Positions 8,340 to 16,442 of a stretch of 32,486 nucleotides of DNA are shown one piece after another. The translations under genes were made by a program, and so were the position numbers. Every line of letters begins with the position of its first letter. Positions within the stretch are counted from its first letter, which is position 1. This DNA comes from Planctomycetota bacterium (GTDB taxonomy: Bacteria; Planctomycetota; Phycisphaerae; Phycisphaerales; UBA1924): positions 1 through 32,486 of the forward strand of contig JAEYTB010000295.1 in NCBI GenBank assembly GCA_023434205.1, given 5' to 3'. Below the pieces are notes generated by a model. It did not search any database. It saw only the letters and a list, made by a program, of their open reading frames with translations, and was not told the DNA's origin.

Positions 8340-9458
8340 ATGCCCACGGCGAGCGCGCCCCAACCCCGCGCCGGGAACCCGGCAGGACTTACCGTCCTCC
8401 GCGGAATCGCCGTTCTCTGCATCGTCCTTTCCCACGCGGCGATCCCCTACATGACCGAGCCGCCGCGCGGCATCGCCTGGCCGGTCCGTGAGCCCGCGGC
8501 CTCCCCCGTCCTCGACTGGATCTACCTCTGGTGCCGCGCGTGCCAGCCCGTGTTCTTTGTCTTTTCCGGCATGATGGCCGCGGCCGCGCTCCGACGGCAA
8601 TCACCCCAGGCTTTCCTGCGGGACCGCTGGCGGATGCTCGGCCGCCCCCTCCTGATCGCCGCGATCACCGTCCTGCCCGTCTGCTACCTCGTCTGGATGT
8701 GGGGCTGGTGGAAGACCGGCTACATCACTGGTTCGCAGATGCTGGAGTTCCGCCTCGCAACCCACGACAAGCGCGACCTCCTGGGTTTCGGGCACCTCTG
8801 GTACCTCGAGTACCTCTTGATCTACACCGCCCTGTTCGGCGGCTGGTGCGCCTGGCGTGGAGGGCCCTCGCGGACGCTGGCGCGCACCTGGCCGATTCTC
8901 GCGGCAGCGCTCGGCGCGTGGCTGCTCGCCTGGGTCTTCATCGACCCCGCGATGGTCACCGACTTCCGCAACGGGTTCCTGCCCGCCTGGACCTACCTCG
9001 CCTACAACGCCGGCTACTTCGCGCTGGGCGTCATGCTGTGGCAGGCCCGCTCCAGGGTGGGCGCCCGCGCCGCCACGTGGGCTGCGCTCATCCTCATCGC
9101 GCAGCTCCTGGCCGCGGCGTGGCTGTGGCTGAGGCAGACCCACACCGCCCCACACGCCGCCACGCTCCTGATGGCGCTCTTTTCCATGACCAGCGGCCTT
9201 GCCTGGTCATGCCTCGGCCTCGCCTGGTTTCCACGCTCGCGCGCCATCGCCGCGCCGCTCCGCGCCATTGCGCGATCCGGCTACTGGATCTACCTTGTCC
9301 ACCTGCCGGTGCTGGGAACCGCGGCCGTGCTGATGCACGACCGCCCGCTCCCCGCGTGGCTCAAGCTGGTCATCGGCTTCGGCGTGGGCGTGGCGATCCC
9401 GTTCGCAGCCCACCGCCTCCTCAGGCAGTGGGGGCGCCGCGCCGCATCCGCAGGCTGA
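8340..9458 (+). CDS. Acyltransferase-3 family membrane protein, 372 aa
   Basis: An integral membrane protein with about ten hydrophobic segments. The family signature is near the N-terminus: LTVLRGIAVLCIVLSH, with Arg21 and His32 in the places used by acyltransferase-3 enzymes (OafA, OpgC/MdoC type) to acylate carbohydrates at the membrane. The HLWYLEYLLIY segment and the C-terminal YWIYLVHLPVL segment also fit the family. It probably adds an acyl group to an exported glycan. It follows the PglD-like gene by 18 bases with no visible terminator between, so co-transcription is likely. It ends 3 bases before the convergent next gene. The acceptor is unknown. Confidence 0.85.
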   Translation: MPTASAPQPRAGNPAGLTVLRGIAVLCIVLSHAAIPYMTEPPRGIAWPVREPAASPVLDWIYLWCRACQPVFFVFSGMMAAAALRRQSPQAFLRDRWRMLGRPLLIAAITVLPVCYLVWMWGWWKTGYITGSQMLEFRLATHDKRDLLGFGHLWYLEYLLIYTALFGGWCAWRGGPSRTLARTWPILAAALGAWLLAWVFIDPAMVTDFRNGFLPAWTYLAYNAGYFALGVMLWQARSRVGARAATWAALILIAQLLAAAWLWLRQTHTAPHAATLLMALFSMTSGLAWSCLGLAWFPRSRAIAAPLRAIARSGYWIYLVHLPVLGTAAVLMHDRPLPAWLKLVIGFGVGVAIPFAAHRLLRQWGRRAASAG

Positions 9459-9461
9459 TGC

Positions 9462-10070
9462 TTACTCGTCCCCTGCCAGAGACGCCGCGATGTACTTCCG
9501 CGCCCGCGACTTGTTGTCCCGCGGCGAGATCCTGCTGCCGTCGGAACGGAACCGGATCACCTGCCCCGACCGGCACAGCTTCGCCAGCGCCTGGTTGATG
9601 CTCGACTTAAGCGACGTCGGGGCCGCGTTCGACTTGTAGCCCGTCTGCGGCAGCGCCTCGCCGATGTCCTCGGTCGTGAGCTGCTCCTGGTAGCGGTCCA
9701 GCGACCAGATGGCCAGGATCGCGTCGGAGATGTTCATCTTCCCGCCGCGGGCGCCGTCCTCGTCGCGCCGCGCCGCCCCGCGGCCGCGAGCGCTGCCACC
9801 AGCGGGCGCCGGCTGCCGCCCCAGCATCCCGCTGAACGACGACACCTTGCGGTTCTGGGCCTGGATCAGCTCCTGCGCATACTGCCGGATCTGCGCAATC
9901 GCCGCCTCCACCCGCTGGGCCACCTGGGTGTACTGCGCGCGCGCTTCGCGCTCCTGCACACGCTGGCCCTCGATCCAGCTCGTCACCTTGTCCAACTGCT
10001 CCGCAATGTCCACCAGGGACATCTCGCTCACCGGCCGATTGCTCAGGAATGGAAGACGGTCGTCGCTCAT
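9462..10070 (-). CDS. Hypothetical coiled-coil protein with possible winged-helix C-terminus, 202 aa
   Basis: No named family is recognised. Residues about 12-75 are a heptad-rich helix with many Gln and Glu (VDIAEQLDKVTSWIEGQ onward) likely to form a coiled coil. Residues 85-108 are a Gly/Ala/Arg linker. Residues about 110-202 (MNISDAILAIWSLDRYQEQL onward) hold several short helices followed by 'GQVIRFRSDGSRI', which could be the recognition helix and wing of a DNA-binding winged helix. ATG 10070 is preferred over an upstream TTG at 10178, which would add 36 residues of poor character. The DNA-binding idea is an inference from pattern only. Confidence 0.65.
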   Translation of the reverse strand: MSDDRLPFLSNRPVSEMSLVDIAEQLDKVTSWIEGQRVQEREARAQYTQVAQRVEAAIAQIRQYAQELIQAQNRKVSSFSGMLGRQPAPAGGSARGRGAARRDEDGARGGKMNISDAILAIWSLDRYQEQLTTEDIGEALPQTGYKSNAAPTSLKSSINQALAKLCRSGQVIRFRSDGSRISPRDNKSRARKYIAASLAGDE

Positions 10071-10362
10071 GCTGAAGCCCCACCAAAGTAGCCCCCACGC
10101 AACGCGGGGGTGACAAGAAGGTTCCCGCGGGACGTTCCGCGGCACACAACTTGTAGCACCAACAAGTCCCACTCTCAATGCCGCATCATCAACCGCGCCT
10201 GCAAAACCCGCTTCTCAACAATCACGCCCGCGCTGAATCCTTTTCTCCCGTCGTCCGTACCGTCTTGACGAGCCGTCGCCCCCGCGAAACTTTGGGGGTT
10301 GTTCGGGTTACGTGTGCGTCCTCGCGATTCTGCGGGTACCCTTGGCTCAAGGAGACGACCTC

Positions 10363-11208
10363 ATGCCACGCATCCACACGCCCAGCGCCAGCCGCGGCTT
10401 CACCATGATCGAGCTGCTCATCGTGGTCGGGATCATCGGCGTGCTCATCGGCCTGTCGCTGTTCATCGGGTCTCAGGTCATGGGCGGGTCGAAGGCCCGC
10501 GCCACCGAGGACACCCTCCGCATCCTCGACGCCGCCCTCCAGGACTACATCGCCGCGACGGGGGGCAACCCGCCCGCCATCTACGAAGTTCCCGGAGGCA
10601 ACAACGTCATCCCCATCGCCGACGCCCGCGACATGAACAACTCCGGCCCCGCCCCGGCCTACAAGGGCGCTCTCGCGGGCAACCAGATGATCAACAGCGT
10701 CGGCTACTTCTTCGCCGAGGCCAGCAAAGTGCCTTCCACCCGGGCCATTCTTGAGAAAATCCCCTCCAAGTACCTCCGCACCTACGACCCCGACTCCAAC
10801 GCCGCCAACAGCCAGCCCCCGGTGATGACCGTCTTCGACGGCTGGGACCGCCCCATCCGCTTTGTCCACCCCACCTGGCAGGGCGTCATGAGCGGCGACA
10901 TCGCCGCCCCCTCCGCCGGCTATGACCAGCCGCGGCCCGCCGCCCAGGTGCTCCCCCTGACCCCCCCCAAGACCTACCTCATCACCAGCATCCGCCGCAA
11001 CAACCGCATCAACCCCGCGGGCGCCGCCGCGGCCCAGGACCAGCCCGACGCCGACGGGGGCATGTGCGTTGGGTACCGCCCGTACTTCTACTCCCTGGGC
11101 CCCGACGGCCTCGCCGGGGTCCGCATGACCAACCCCCCGACCGTGCTCGAGAACTACAACACCGACAACGTCTACGCCGGCCCCTCCCCGAACTTCACCG
11201 ATAAGTGA
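10363..11208 (+). CDS. Type II secretion/type IV pilus-like pseudopilin, 281 aa
   Basis: The N-terminus has a class III signal: a short basic leader, then Gly before the cut and FTMIELLIVVGIIGVLIGL, with the conserved Glu at position +5 of the mature protein. A prepilin peptidase would cut before Phe13 and the helix would anchor the subunit in the inner membrane before assembly. The rest (about 240 residues) is a soluble head containing FDGWDRPIRFVHP and YFYSLGPDG, typical of the GspG/H-like pseudopilins common in Planctomycetes. AAGGAG lies 8 bases before ATG 10363. No other secretion genes are adjacent. A TTGACG sequence near 10264 may be a -35 box, but no good -10 follows. Confidence 0.88.
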   Translation: MPRIHTPSASRGFTMIELLIVVGIIGVLIGLSLFIGSQVMGGSKARATEDTLRILDAALQDYIAATGGNPPAIYEVPGGNNVIPIADARDMNNSGPAPAYKGALAGNQMINSVGYFFAEASKVPSTRAILEKIPSKYLRTYDPDSNAANSQPPVMTVFDGWDRPIRFVHPTWQGVMSGDIAAPSAGYDQPRPAAQVLPLTPPKTYLITSIRRNNRINPAGAAAAQDQPDADGGMCVGYRPYFYSLGPDGLAGVRMTNPPTVLENYNTDNVYAGPSPNFTDK

Positions 11209-11234
11209 CCTGCGGCCCCGGCCCGGCCTATCAT
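11205..11234 (+). promoter_or_regulatory. Putative promoter of tRNA-Pro
   Basis: TATCAT at 11229-11234 lies 11 bases before the tRNA 5' end. An 18-base spacer separates it from GTGACC (11205-11210), a weak -35 that overlaps the stop codon of the pseudopilin gene. The same TATCAT -10 form appears before furA. Confidence 0.4.
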
Positions 11235-11245
11235 CCGTGCCTCTG

Positions 11246-11320
<75 letters not shown>

Positions 11321-11331
11321 TTTGACGAAAA

Positions 11332-11366
11332 AAAACGCCCGCAAGCCGGTGGCTTGCGGGCGTTTT
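11332..11366. terminator. Bidirectional terminator between tRNA-Pro and katG
   Basis: A perfect 12-bp GC-rich stem, CGCCCGCAAGCC (11336-11347) with GGCTTGCGGGCG (11351-11362), has a 3-base loop and is extended by A-T pairs. On the plus strand it is followed by TTTT, ending tRNA-Pro transcription. On the minus strand it is followed by a run of eight T, ending katG, whose stop is about 35 bases away. Confidence 0.9.
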
Positions 11367-11401
11367 CGATTCCAGGGCGCACCGGCTCGTACCAACACCT
11401 T

Positions 11402-13669
11402 TCAAGCCCGCTGCGCTGCCGGCACATCAAACCGGTCCAGGTTCATCACCTTCACCCACGCTGCGACGAAGTCCCGCACGAACTTCTCCCGCCCGTCCGC
11501 GCTCGCGTAGACCTCGGCCAACGCCCGCAGTTGGGAGTTCGACCCGAACACCAGGTCCGCCCGCGTGCCCGTCCAGCGGAGCTTTCCGGTCGCGCGGTCG
11601 CGCCCCTCAAACACCTGGGCTTCGGGCGTCGTCGGGGTCCACGCCGTCCGCATATCCAGCAGGTTCACAAAGAAGTCATTGCTCAGCACCCCGGGCCGGT
11701 CGGTGAACACGCCGTGCGCCACCCCTCCCGCGTTCGCGCCCAGCACCCGCATGCCGCCCACCAGCACCGTCATCTCCGGCGCCGTCAGCGTGAGCAACTG
11801 GGCCTTATCGAGGAGCAACGCCTCCTCGGGCACCGTGTACCGGCCCTTCACGTAGTTGCGGAACCCATCGGCCACCGGCTCGAGCACTGCGAACGAATCC
11901 ACATCCGTCTGCTGCTGCGCTGCATCCGTGCGCCCGGGAGTGAACGGAACCGTCACCGCAACTCCTGCGTCCCGCGCCGCCTTTTCCACCGCCGCGCAGC
12001 CGCCGAGCACGATCATGTCCGCCAGCGACACGCGTTTCCCGTCGACCTGCGCATCGTTGAACGTCGCCCGCACACGCTCCAGCACCGTCAGCACGCGGTC
12101 CAGCCGCTCCGGGTCGTTCACACGCCAGGTCCGCTGCGGCAGCAGACGCACGCGGGCCCCGTTCGCCCCGCCGCGCTTGTCCGAGCCGCGGAACGTCGAT
12201 GCCGACGCCCACGCCGCCGCCACCAGGTCCGACACCGACAGCCCCGACTCCAGAATCCCCGCCTTCAGCGCTTCGACATCCCGCGCACCCACCAGCGGGT
12301 GATCAACCACCGGCACCGGGTCCTGCCAGATCAGCTCCTCGGCCGGCACCTCCGGCCCCAGGTACCGCGCCCGCGGCCCCATGTCACGGTGCGTCAGCTT
12401 GAACCATGCCCGCGCGAACGCGTCCGCGAACGCGGCAGGGTCCTGCAAGAAGCGGCGAGAAATCTTCTCGTACGCAGGGTCATACCGCAGTGAAAGGTCG
12501 GTCGTCAGCATTGTCGGCACGAGCTTCTTTGAGGGGTCGTGCGCGTGAGGGTGGCTCGCCGCCGCGCTCTTCGCGACCCACTGATGCGCCCCGGCCGGGC
12601 TCTTGGTCAACTCCCACTCGTGCCCGAACAGCGTCTCGAAGAAGCCGTTGCCCCACCGGGTCGGCGTCGCCGTCCACGTCACTTCCAGCCCGCTCGTGAT
12701 CGTGTCCGCACCCTTGCCCGTGCCGAAGCGGTTCCGCCAGCCCAGCCCCTGCTCCTCCAGCCCCGCCGCCTCCGGCTCCACCGACACGTGCGTCGCCGCG
12801 GCGGCCCCGTGGCACTTCCCGAATGTGTGACCGCCCGCGATCAGAGCCACCGTCTCTTCATCGTTCATAGCCATCCGCCCGAACGTCACGCGGATGTCGT
12901 GCGCGGCGGCGATCGGGTCTGGAGTCCCGTCAGGCCCCTCCGGGTTCACGTAAATCAGGCCCATCTGCACCGCCGCGAGCGGGTTCTCGAGCTTCCGGTC
13001 GTGCAGCACCCCCTGCGGAGAATCATCCGACGCCAGCACGCCACCGCTCTTGACCACGCCCTCTGACCCGTGCTTATACCGCACGTCCCCGCCCAGCCAG
13101 GCGGACTCCGACCCCCAGTACACGTCCTGGTCCGGCTCCCACACGTCCTCGCGCCCGCCGCCGAACCCGAAGGTCTTGAAGCCCATCGTCTCCAGGGCCA
13201 CGTTCCCCGCCAGGATCATCAGGTCCGCCCACGAAATCTTCCGGCCGTACTTCTGCTTGATGGGCCAGAGAAGCCGGCGTGCCTTGTCCAGGTTCACGTT
13301 GTCGGGCCAGCTGTTCAGCGGCGCGAACCGCTGCTGCCCGCGCCCGCCCCCGCCCCGCCCGTCCCCTGTCCGGTACGTGCCCGCGCTGTGCCACGACATG
13401 CGGATGAACAGCGGGCCGTAATGCCCAAAGTCTGCCGGCCACCACTCCTGCGAGTCGGTCATCAGCGCCGCAAGGTCCCGCTTCAGGCCGGCGTAATCCA
13501 AACTCCTGAACTCCGAGGCGTAGTCAAAACCGCTCCCCATCGGGTCCGACTTCGCGGAATGCTGGTGCAGCAGGTCCACCCGGAGCTGATTTGGCCACCA
13601 GTCGCGGTCCGTGGTGCCGCCTGTGCGGGGGGCGTTCTTGTGGAATGGACACTGTGACTCGGTCGCCAT
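11402..13669 (-). CDS. katG: Catalase-peroxidase KatG, 755 aa
   Basis: A haem enzyme that destroys hydrogen peroxide by both catalase and peroxidase reactions. All key residues are present: distal Arg90, Trp93 and His94 in RMSWHSAGTYR, Tyr240 in LIYVNPEGPDG and Met266 in RMAMNDEE (the Trp-Tyr-Met adduct that gives catalase activity), and the proximal haem ligand His281 in GGHTFGK. Length matches the family, including the second, degenerate haem-free domain. The start at ATG 13669 has GAAGGAG upstream. An in-frame upstream ATG at 13699 lies before that site. It follows furA by 49 bases on the same strand, the furA-katG order known from Actinobacteria. Confidence 0.97.
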   Translation of the reverse strand: MATESQCPFHKNAPRTGGTTDRDWWPNQLRVDLLHQHSAKSDPMGSGFDYASEFRSLDYAGLKRDLAALMTDSQEWWPADFGHYGPLFIRMSWHSAGTYRTGDGRGGGGRGQQRFAPLNSWPDNVNLDKARRLLWPIKQKYGRKISWADLMILAGNVALETMGFKTFGFGGGREDVWEPDQDVYWGSESAWLGGDVRYKHGSEGVVKSGGVLASDDSPQGVLHDRKLENPLAAVQMGLIYVNPEGPDGTPDPIAAAHDIRVTFGRMAMNDEETVALIAGGHTFGKCHGAAAATHVSVEPEAAGLEEQGLGWRNRFGTGKGADTITSGLEVTWTATPTRWGNGFFETLFGHEWELTKSPAGAHQWVAKSAAASHPHAHDPSKKLVPTMLTTDLSLRYDPAYEKISRRFLQDPAAFADAFARAWFKLTHRDMGPRARYLGPEVPAEELIWQDPVPVVDHPLVGARDVEALKAGILESGLSVSDLVAAAWASASTFRGSDKRGGANGARVRLLPQRTWRVNDPERLDRVLTVLERVRATFNDAQVDGKRVSLADMIVLGGCAAVEKAARDAGVAVTVPFTPGRTDAAQQQTDVDSFAVLEPVADGFRNYVKGRYTVPEEALLLDKAQLLTLTAPEMTVLVGGMRVLGANAGGVAHGVFTDRPGVLSNDFFVNLLDMRTAWTPTTPEAQVFEGRDRATGKLRWTGTRADLVFGSNSQLRALAEVYASADGREKFVRDFVAAWVKVMNLDRFDVPAAQRA

Positions 13670-13718
13670 GCGTTCGCTCCTTCTTCGTGTGTTGGCCAAA
13701 GCCCAGTCCGATTCCTGG

Positions 13719-14156
13719 TTACCCGCGAGCCCTTTGCGCCCGCCCTGAGAGGCATCCCGGGCACGTACCCCAGTAGATCACTTCCGCTTCTTCTACCTGA
13801 AAGCCCGCCGTGTGGGACGGCGCCAAACACGGCGCTTCCCCCGCGGCACAATCCACATCCACCGTCGTCCCGCAGGAACGACAGATCATGTGGTGGTGGT
13901 TATCCCCGACCCGGTCCTCATACCGCGCCACCGACCCCGCCGGCTGGATTCGCCGGATGAGGCCCTTCTCCGTCAGCGCCGAGAGCGCGTCGTACACCGC
14001 CTGCTTCGAAATCGCCCCGATGTCTGCCCGCACCCACTCCGCCACCTCGTCTGCCGTCGCGTGCGGCCGATGCGACACGGCGCGGATCACCGCGATCCGC
14101 TGGGCGGTGACCTGGAGTCCGTGCTCACGGAGGGCTTTCTCGGGGTCGTGGCGCAC
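13719..14156 (-). CDS. furA: Fur-family peroxide-responsive repressor (FurA type), 145 aa
   Basis: A winged-helix metal-dependent repressor of the FurA/PerR branch. The DNA-binding domain runs from about residue 14 to 80 and includes ISKQAVYDALSAL. Then comes RIQPAGSVARYEDRVGDNHH, very close to what is known of actinobacterial FurA. Two zinc-type CxxC pairs are at Cys92/95 and Cys132/135. I choose GTG 14156 because it gives the family length and because the upstream in-frame codons run through a promoter and inverted repeat. The longer start at 14267 would add 37 odd residues. The -10 box ends 5 bases before GTG, so the mRNA is probably leaderless. It likely represses itself and katG until peroxide oxidises it. 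Confidence 0.9.
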   Translation of the reverse strand: MRHDPEKALREHGLQVTAQRIAVIRAVSHRPHATADEVAEWVRADIGAISKQAVYDALSALTEKGLIRRIQPAGSVARYEDRVGDNHHHMICRSCGTTVDVDCAAGEAPCLAPSHTAGFQVEEAEVIYWGTCPGCLSGRAQRARG

Positions 14157-14161
14157 GGGCG

Positions 14162-14200
14162 ATGATAATCGGACTATGGACAGAGTCAAAACTATGACTC
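14162..14200 (-). promoter_or_regulatory. furA promoter with overlapping operator
   Basis: Reading leftward, the -35 is TTGACT (complement of 14184-14189), the spacer 16 bases, and the -10 TATCAT (14162-14167), each one base from consensus. A perfect inverted repeat GAGTCA-6-TGACTC covers 14183-14200 and contains the -35 box. A repressor bound there would block RNA polymerase, which fits autoregulation by FurA. The link to FurA is inferred from position. Confidence 0.7.
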
Positions 14201-14290
14201 CGTCAGCACTTTCCCGGGATTGGCCGGCTTGAAACTCCGCGTCCATCGCCACCCGTCCTCGTCTCAAAGGGTGTCAAGGGAAGCCCACAC

Positions 14291-14956
14291 ATGCGATCAC
14301 TCATCGTCCTCACCCTGTTCTCCCTCGGCGGCTGCGCTGCTCCGCCAAGCCCAAGGACCGACGCCATGAACACGCCCCTCCGCCGCCTCACCATCGAGCT
14401 GCTCGCCCTCGACCTTGATACCTGCGGACGCTGCACCGGCACCGGCGCCAACCTGGACGCGGCGATCGCCACCGTCGCGGGCGTCCTCCGCGAGGCCGAC
14501 GTCGAGGTCGATGTTCGCAAGACGGTCGTCTCTACCGCCCGCCAGGCCGAGGAGCTCCGCTTCGAGTCTTCGCCCACGATTCGCATCAACGGCCGCGACA
14601 TCGCCCTGGACCTCCGCGAGAGCAACTGCGGCGACTGCGGCGACATCTGCGGCTGCGAGGGCCAGGTTGACTGCCGCGTCTGGGTCTGGCAGGGCAGGGA
14701 GTACACCGAAGCCCCCAAGGCCCTGATCATCGATGCGGTCCTCCGCGTGTACAGTCACGCGTGGGAGCCCGCCCAGCCGTCCAGGGAGTTCCGGTTGCCC
14801 GACAACCTCCGCAGCTTCTTTGCCGCCACCGCCGCAAAGGCGGCGCCCCGCCCCGCGGACGCCTGCTGCGACACCGCCGCCTGCTGCGAACCATCCGCCA
14901 AGGCCGCGTGCTGCGGCGTCCAGACCGATGGAGAGACCTGCGGCTGCAAGGGCTGA
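14291..14956 (+). CDS. DUF2703-family Cys-rich protein, 221 aa
   Basis: The core matches DUF2703, a family of unknown function: LALDLDTCGRCTGT, then RKTVVSTARQAEELRFESSP, SPTIRINGRDIALDLRES, a cluster with five Cys in NCGDCGDICGCEGQVDC, and EAPKALIIDAVLR. A thioredoxin-like fold seems likely from the CxxC and the 'SSPTIRING' segment. The C-terminal 35 residues carry three CC pairs and a final CGC, a likely metal-binding tail. ATG 14291 gives an N-terminus ending LGGC that could be a lipobox, with AAGGGAAG upstream. ATG 14366 also has AAGGA upstream and would make a cytoplasmic protein. The start is therefore open. It is followed 4 bases later by a sigma factor gene. Confidence 0.8.
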   Translation: MRSLIVLTLFSLGGCAAPPSPRTDAMNTPLRRLTIELLALDLDTCGRCTGTGANLDAAIATVAGVLREADVEVDVRKTVVSTARQAEELRFESSPTIRINGRDIALDLRESNCGDCGDICGCEGQVDCRVWVWQGREYTEAPKALIIDAVLRVYSHAWEPAQPSREFRLPDNLRSFFAATAAKAAPRPADACCDTAACCEPSAKAACCGVQTDGETCGCKG

Positions 14957-14960
14957 ACCC

Positions 14961-15524
14961 ATGAGCACAACCACCGCCGCACTTACCGCCGACTTCCTCG
15001 CCCGCCTGCGGGCTTTCGTCCGCAAGCGGGTCCGCTCCGAACACGACGCCGAGGACATCGTCCAGGACGTGCTGGCGCGGTTCGTCCAGCACGACGACTC
15101 CATCGAAGCCGGCTCCGTCTACGCATGGATGTTCACGGTCGCCCGGCGTGTGATCATCGACCGCTCGCGGGCCGCCGCTCGTCGCAACCACGCCGATCTC
15201 GCCGATACACCGGTCGTCGACCTCGCCGACGACCCCACAGTCTCAAGCGAACTGGCCCGCTGCATGGAGCCGATGCTCGGTTCGCTCAACGCCGAGGACC
15301 GCAACCTGCTCCAGCGCGTGGACATGCTCGGCGAGTCTCAGGCGGATATCGCCCGTGAGCTGGGCCTGTCGATGTCCGGCCTGAAGTCGCGCGTGCAGCG
15401 GGCCCGGGCCCGCCTCCGCGCGCTGCTCGAGGACTGCTGCGCCATCGACCGCGACCGCACCGGCCAGCCCGCCGACTATCAGCGCCGGCAGGGCCGCCCC
15501 TGCCCCTGCGATGGCTGCGGCTGA
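14961..15524 (+). CDS. sigZ: ECF sigma factor, SigZ type, 187 aa
   Basis: Region 2 is seen in VRSEHDAEDIVQDVLARF (core RNA polymerase and -10 binding) and region 4 in ESQADIARELGLSMSGLKSR (helix-turn-helix for the -35). The segment TVSSELARCMEPML and the 'KSRVQRARARLRALLEDCC' end resemble the SigZ family. After the CC pair the tail has DRDRTGQPADYQ and CPCDGCG, giving five Cys in the last 30 residues. ATG 14961 follows AAGGG and lies 4 bases after the DUF2703 stop, so the two genes are almost certainly co-translated. No anti-sigma factor gene is adjacent, so the Cys tail or the DUF2703 protein may be the control. That is inference. Confidence 0.85.
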   Translation: MSTTTAALTADFLARLRAFVRKRVRSEHDAEDIVQDVLARFVQHDDSIEAGSVYAWMFTVARRVIIDRSRAAARRNHADLADTPVVDLADDPTVSSELARCMEPMLGSLNAEDRNLLQRVDMLGESQADIARELGLSMSGLKSRVQRARARLRALLEDCCAIDRDRTGQPADYQRRQGRPCPCDGCG

Positions 15525-15597
15525 GCGGCGACCGCACCCGAGCGTCCGCACGGTAAGCTGGCAGGCGACCGACCCACCACGCCAGGACCACGGACCC

Positions 15598-16419
15598 ATG
15601 CCCAAGAAGCCCGCCGCGCCGAAGACGTCCCGGGCCCACCCCGCCTCACGCCTCATCGACGCCCGCATCGCGCAGCTCGACGACTGGCGCGGCGAAACCC
15701 TCGCTCAGCTCCGCGCCCTCATCAAGCAGGCCGACCCCGACATCACCGAAGACTGGAAGTGGGACGTCCCGGTCTGGACCCACCACGCCATCGTCTGCAC
15801 CGGCGAGACCTACAAGAAGTCCGTCAAGCTCACCTTCCCCAAGGGGGCGGAGATCGCTGACCCGAAGGGGCTCTTCAACGCCAGCCTCGAAGGCAAAGCC
15901 CGCCGCGCAATCGACTTCCACGAGGGAGATGCCATCAACAAGGCCGCCTTCAAGGCGCTCATCCGCGCGGCCGTCGCCCACAACGCCGCCAACAGCCCGT
16001 CGTCCAAGCCGCGGCTGCTCTCGGGCGGAAACCCTCAAGTCTCCAAGGCCCACGGCGACGCGCCCGTCCAGGCGTACATCGCCGCGATCCCCGGCTGGAA
16101 GCGCGAGGCCGCTCGCCAGCTCGACGCCGTCATTACCCGGACGCTTCCGCGCGTACAGAAGGCCGTGAAGTGGAACTCGCCCTTCTACGGCGTGCAGGAG
16201 CAGGGCGGAAGGTCCGCGTGGTTCCTCAGCTTCCACTGCTTCGACAAGTACCTCAAAGTCGCGTTCTTCCGCGGCTCATCCCTCGTTCCGCCTCCGCCGG
16301 TCCCGTCCAAGCAGCCGGAGGTACGCTACTTCCACATCCACGAGAACGAGACCATCGACGAGCGACAGCTCGGTGACTGGATCAAACAGGCCAGCAGGCT
16401 GCCCGGCGAGCGGCTGTAG
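15598..16419 (+). CDS. Tandem DUF1801 (YdhG-like) protein, 273 aa
   Basis: Two copies of the DUF1801 fold lie in one chain. The first spans about residues 18-125 (LRALIKQADPDITEDWKWDV, then SVKLTFPKGA) and the second about 150-268 (ITRTLPRVQKAVKWNSPFYG, then YLKVAFFRGSSL). DUF1801 domains are small alpha-beta proteins, related in fold to frataxin-like iron-binding proteins, with no settled role. They usually occur singly. The gene is 73 bases after sigZ and converges with an arsR operon whose products (SRPBCC, DUF1579) often travel with DUF1801 proteins. No membrane segments or signal. Function unknown. Confidence 0.82.
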   Translation: MPKKPAAPKTSRAHPASRLIDARIAQLDDWRGETLAQLRALIKQADPDITEDWKWDVPVWTHHAIVCTGETYKKSVKLTFPKGAEIADPKGLFNASLEGKARRAIDFHEGDAINKAAFKALIRAAVAHNAANSPSSKPRLLSGGNPQVSKAHGDAPVQAYIAAIPGWKREAARQLDAVITRTLPRVQKAVKWNSPFYGVQEQGGRSAWFLSFHCFDKYLKVAFFRGSSLVPPPPVPSKQPEVRYFHIHENETIDERQLGDWIKQASRLPGERL

Positions 16420-16442
16420 CCGGGTCGGCGTGTCTACGCGGG

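Noticed and set aside
14157..14267. N-terminal extension of FurA from the upstream start
   Set aside because: The added codons run straight through the -10, -35 and inverted repeat, and the extra residues do not belong to the Fur fold.
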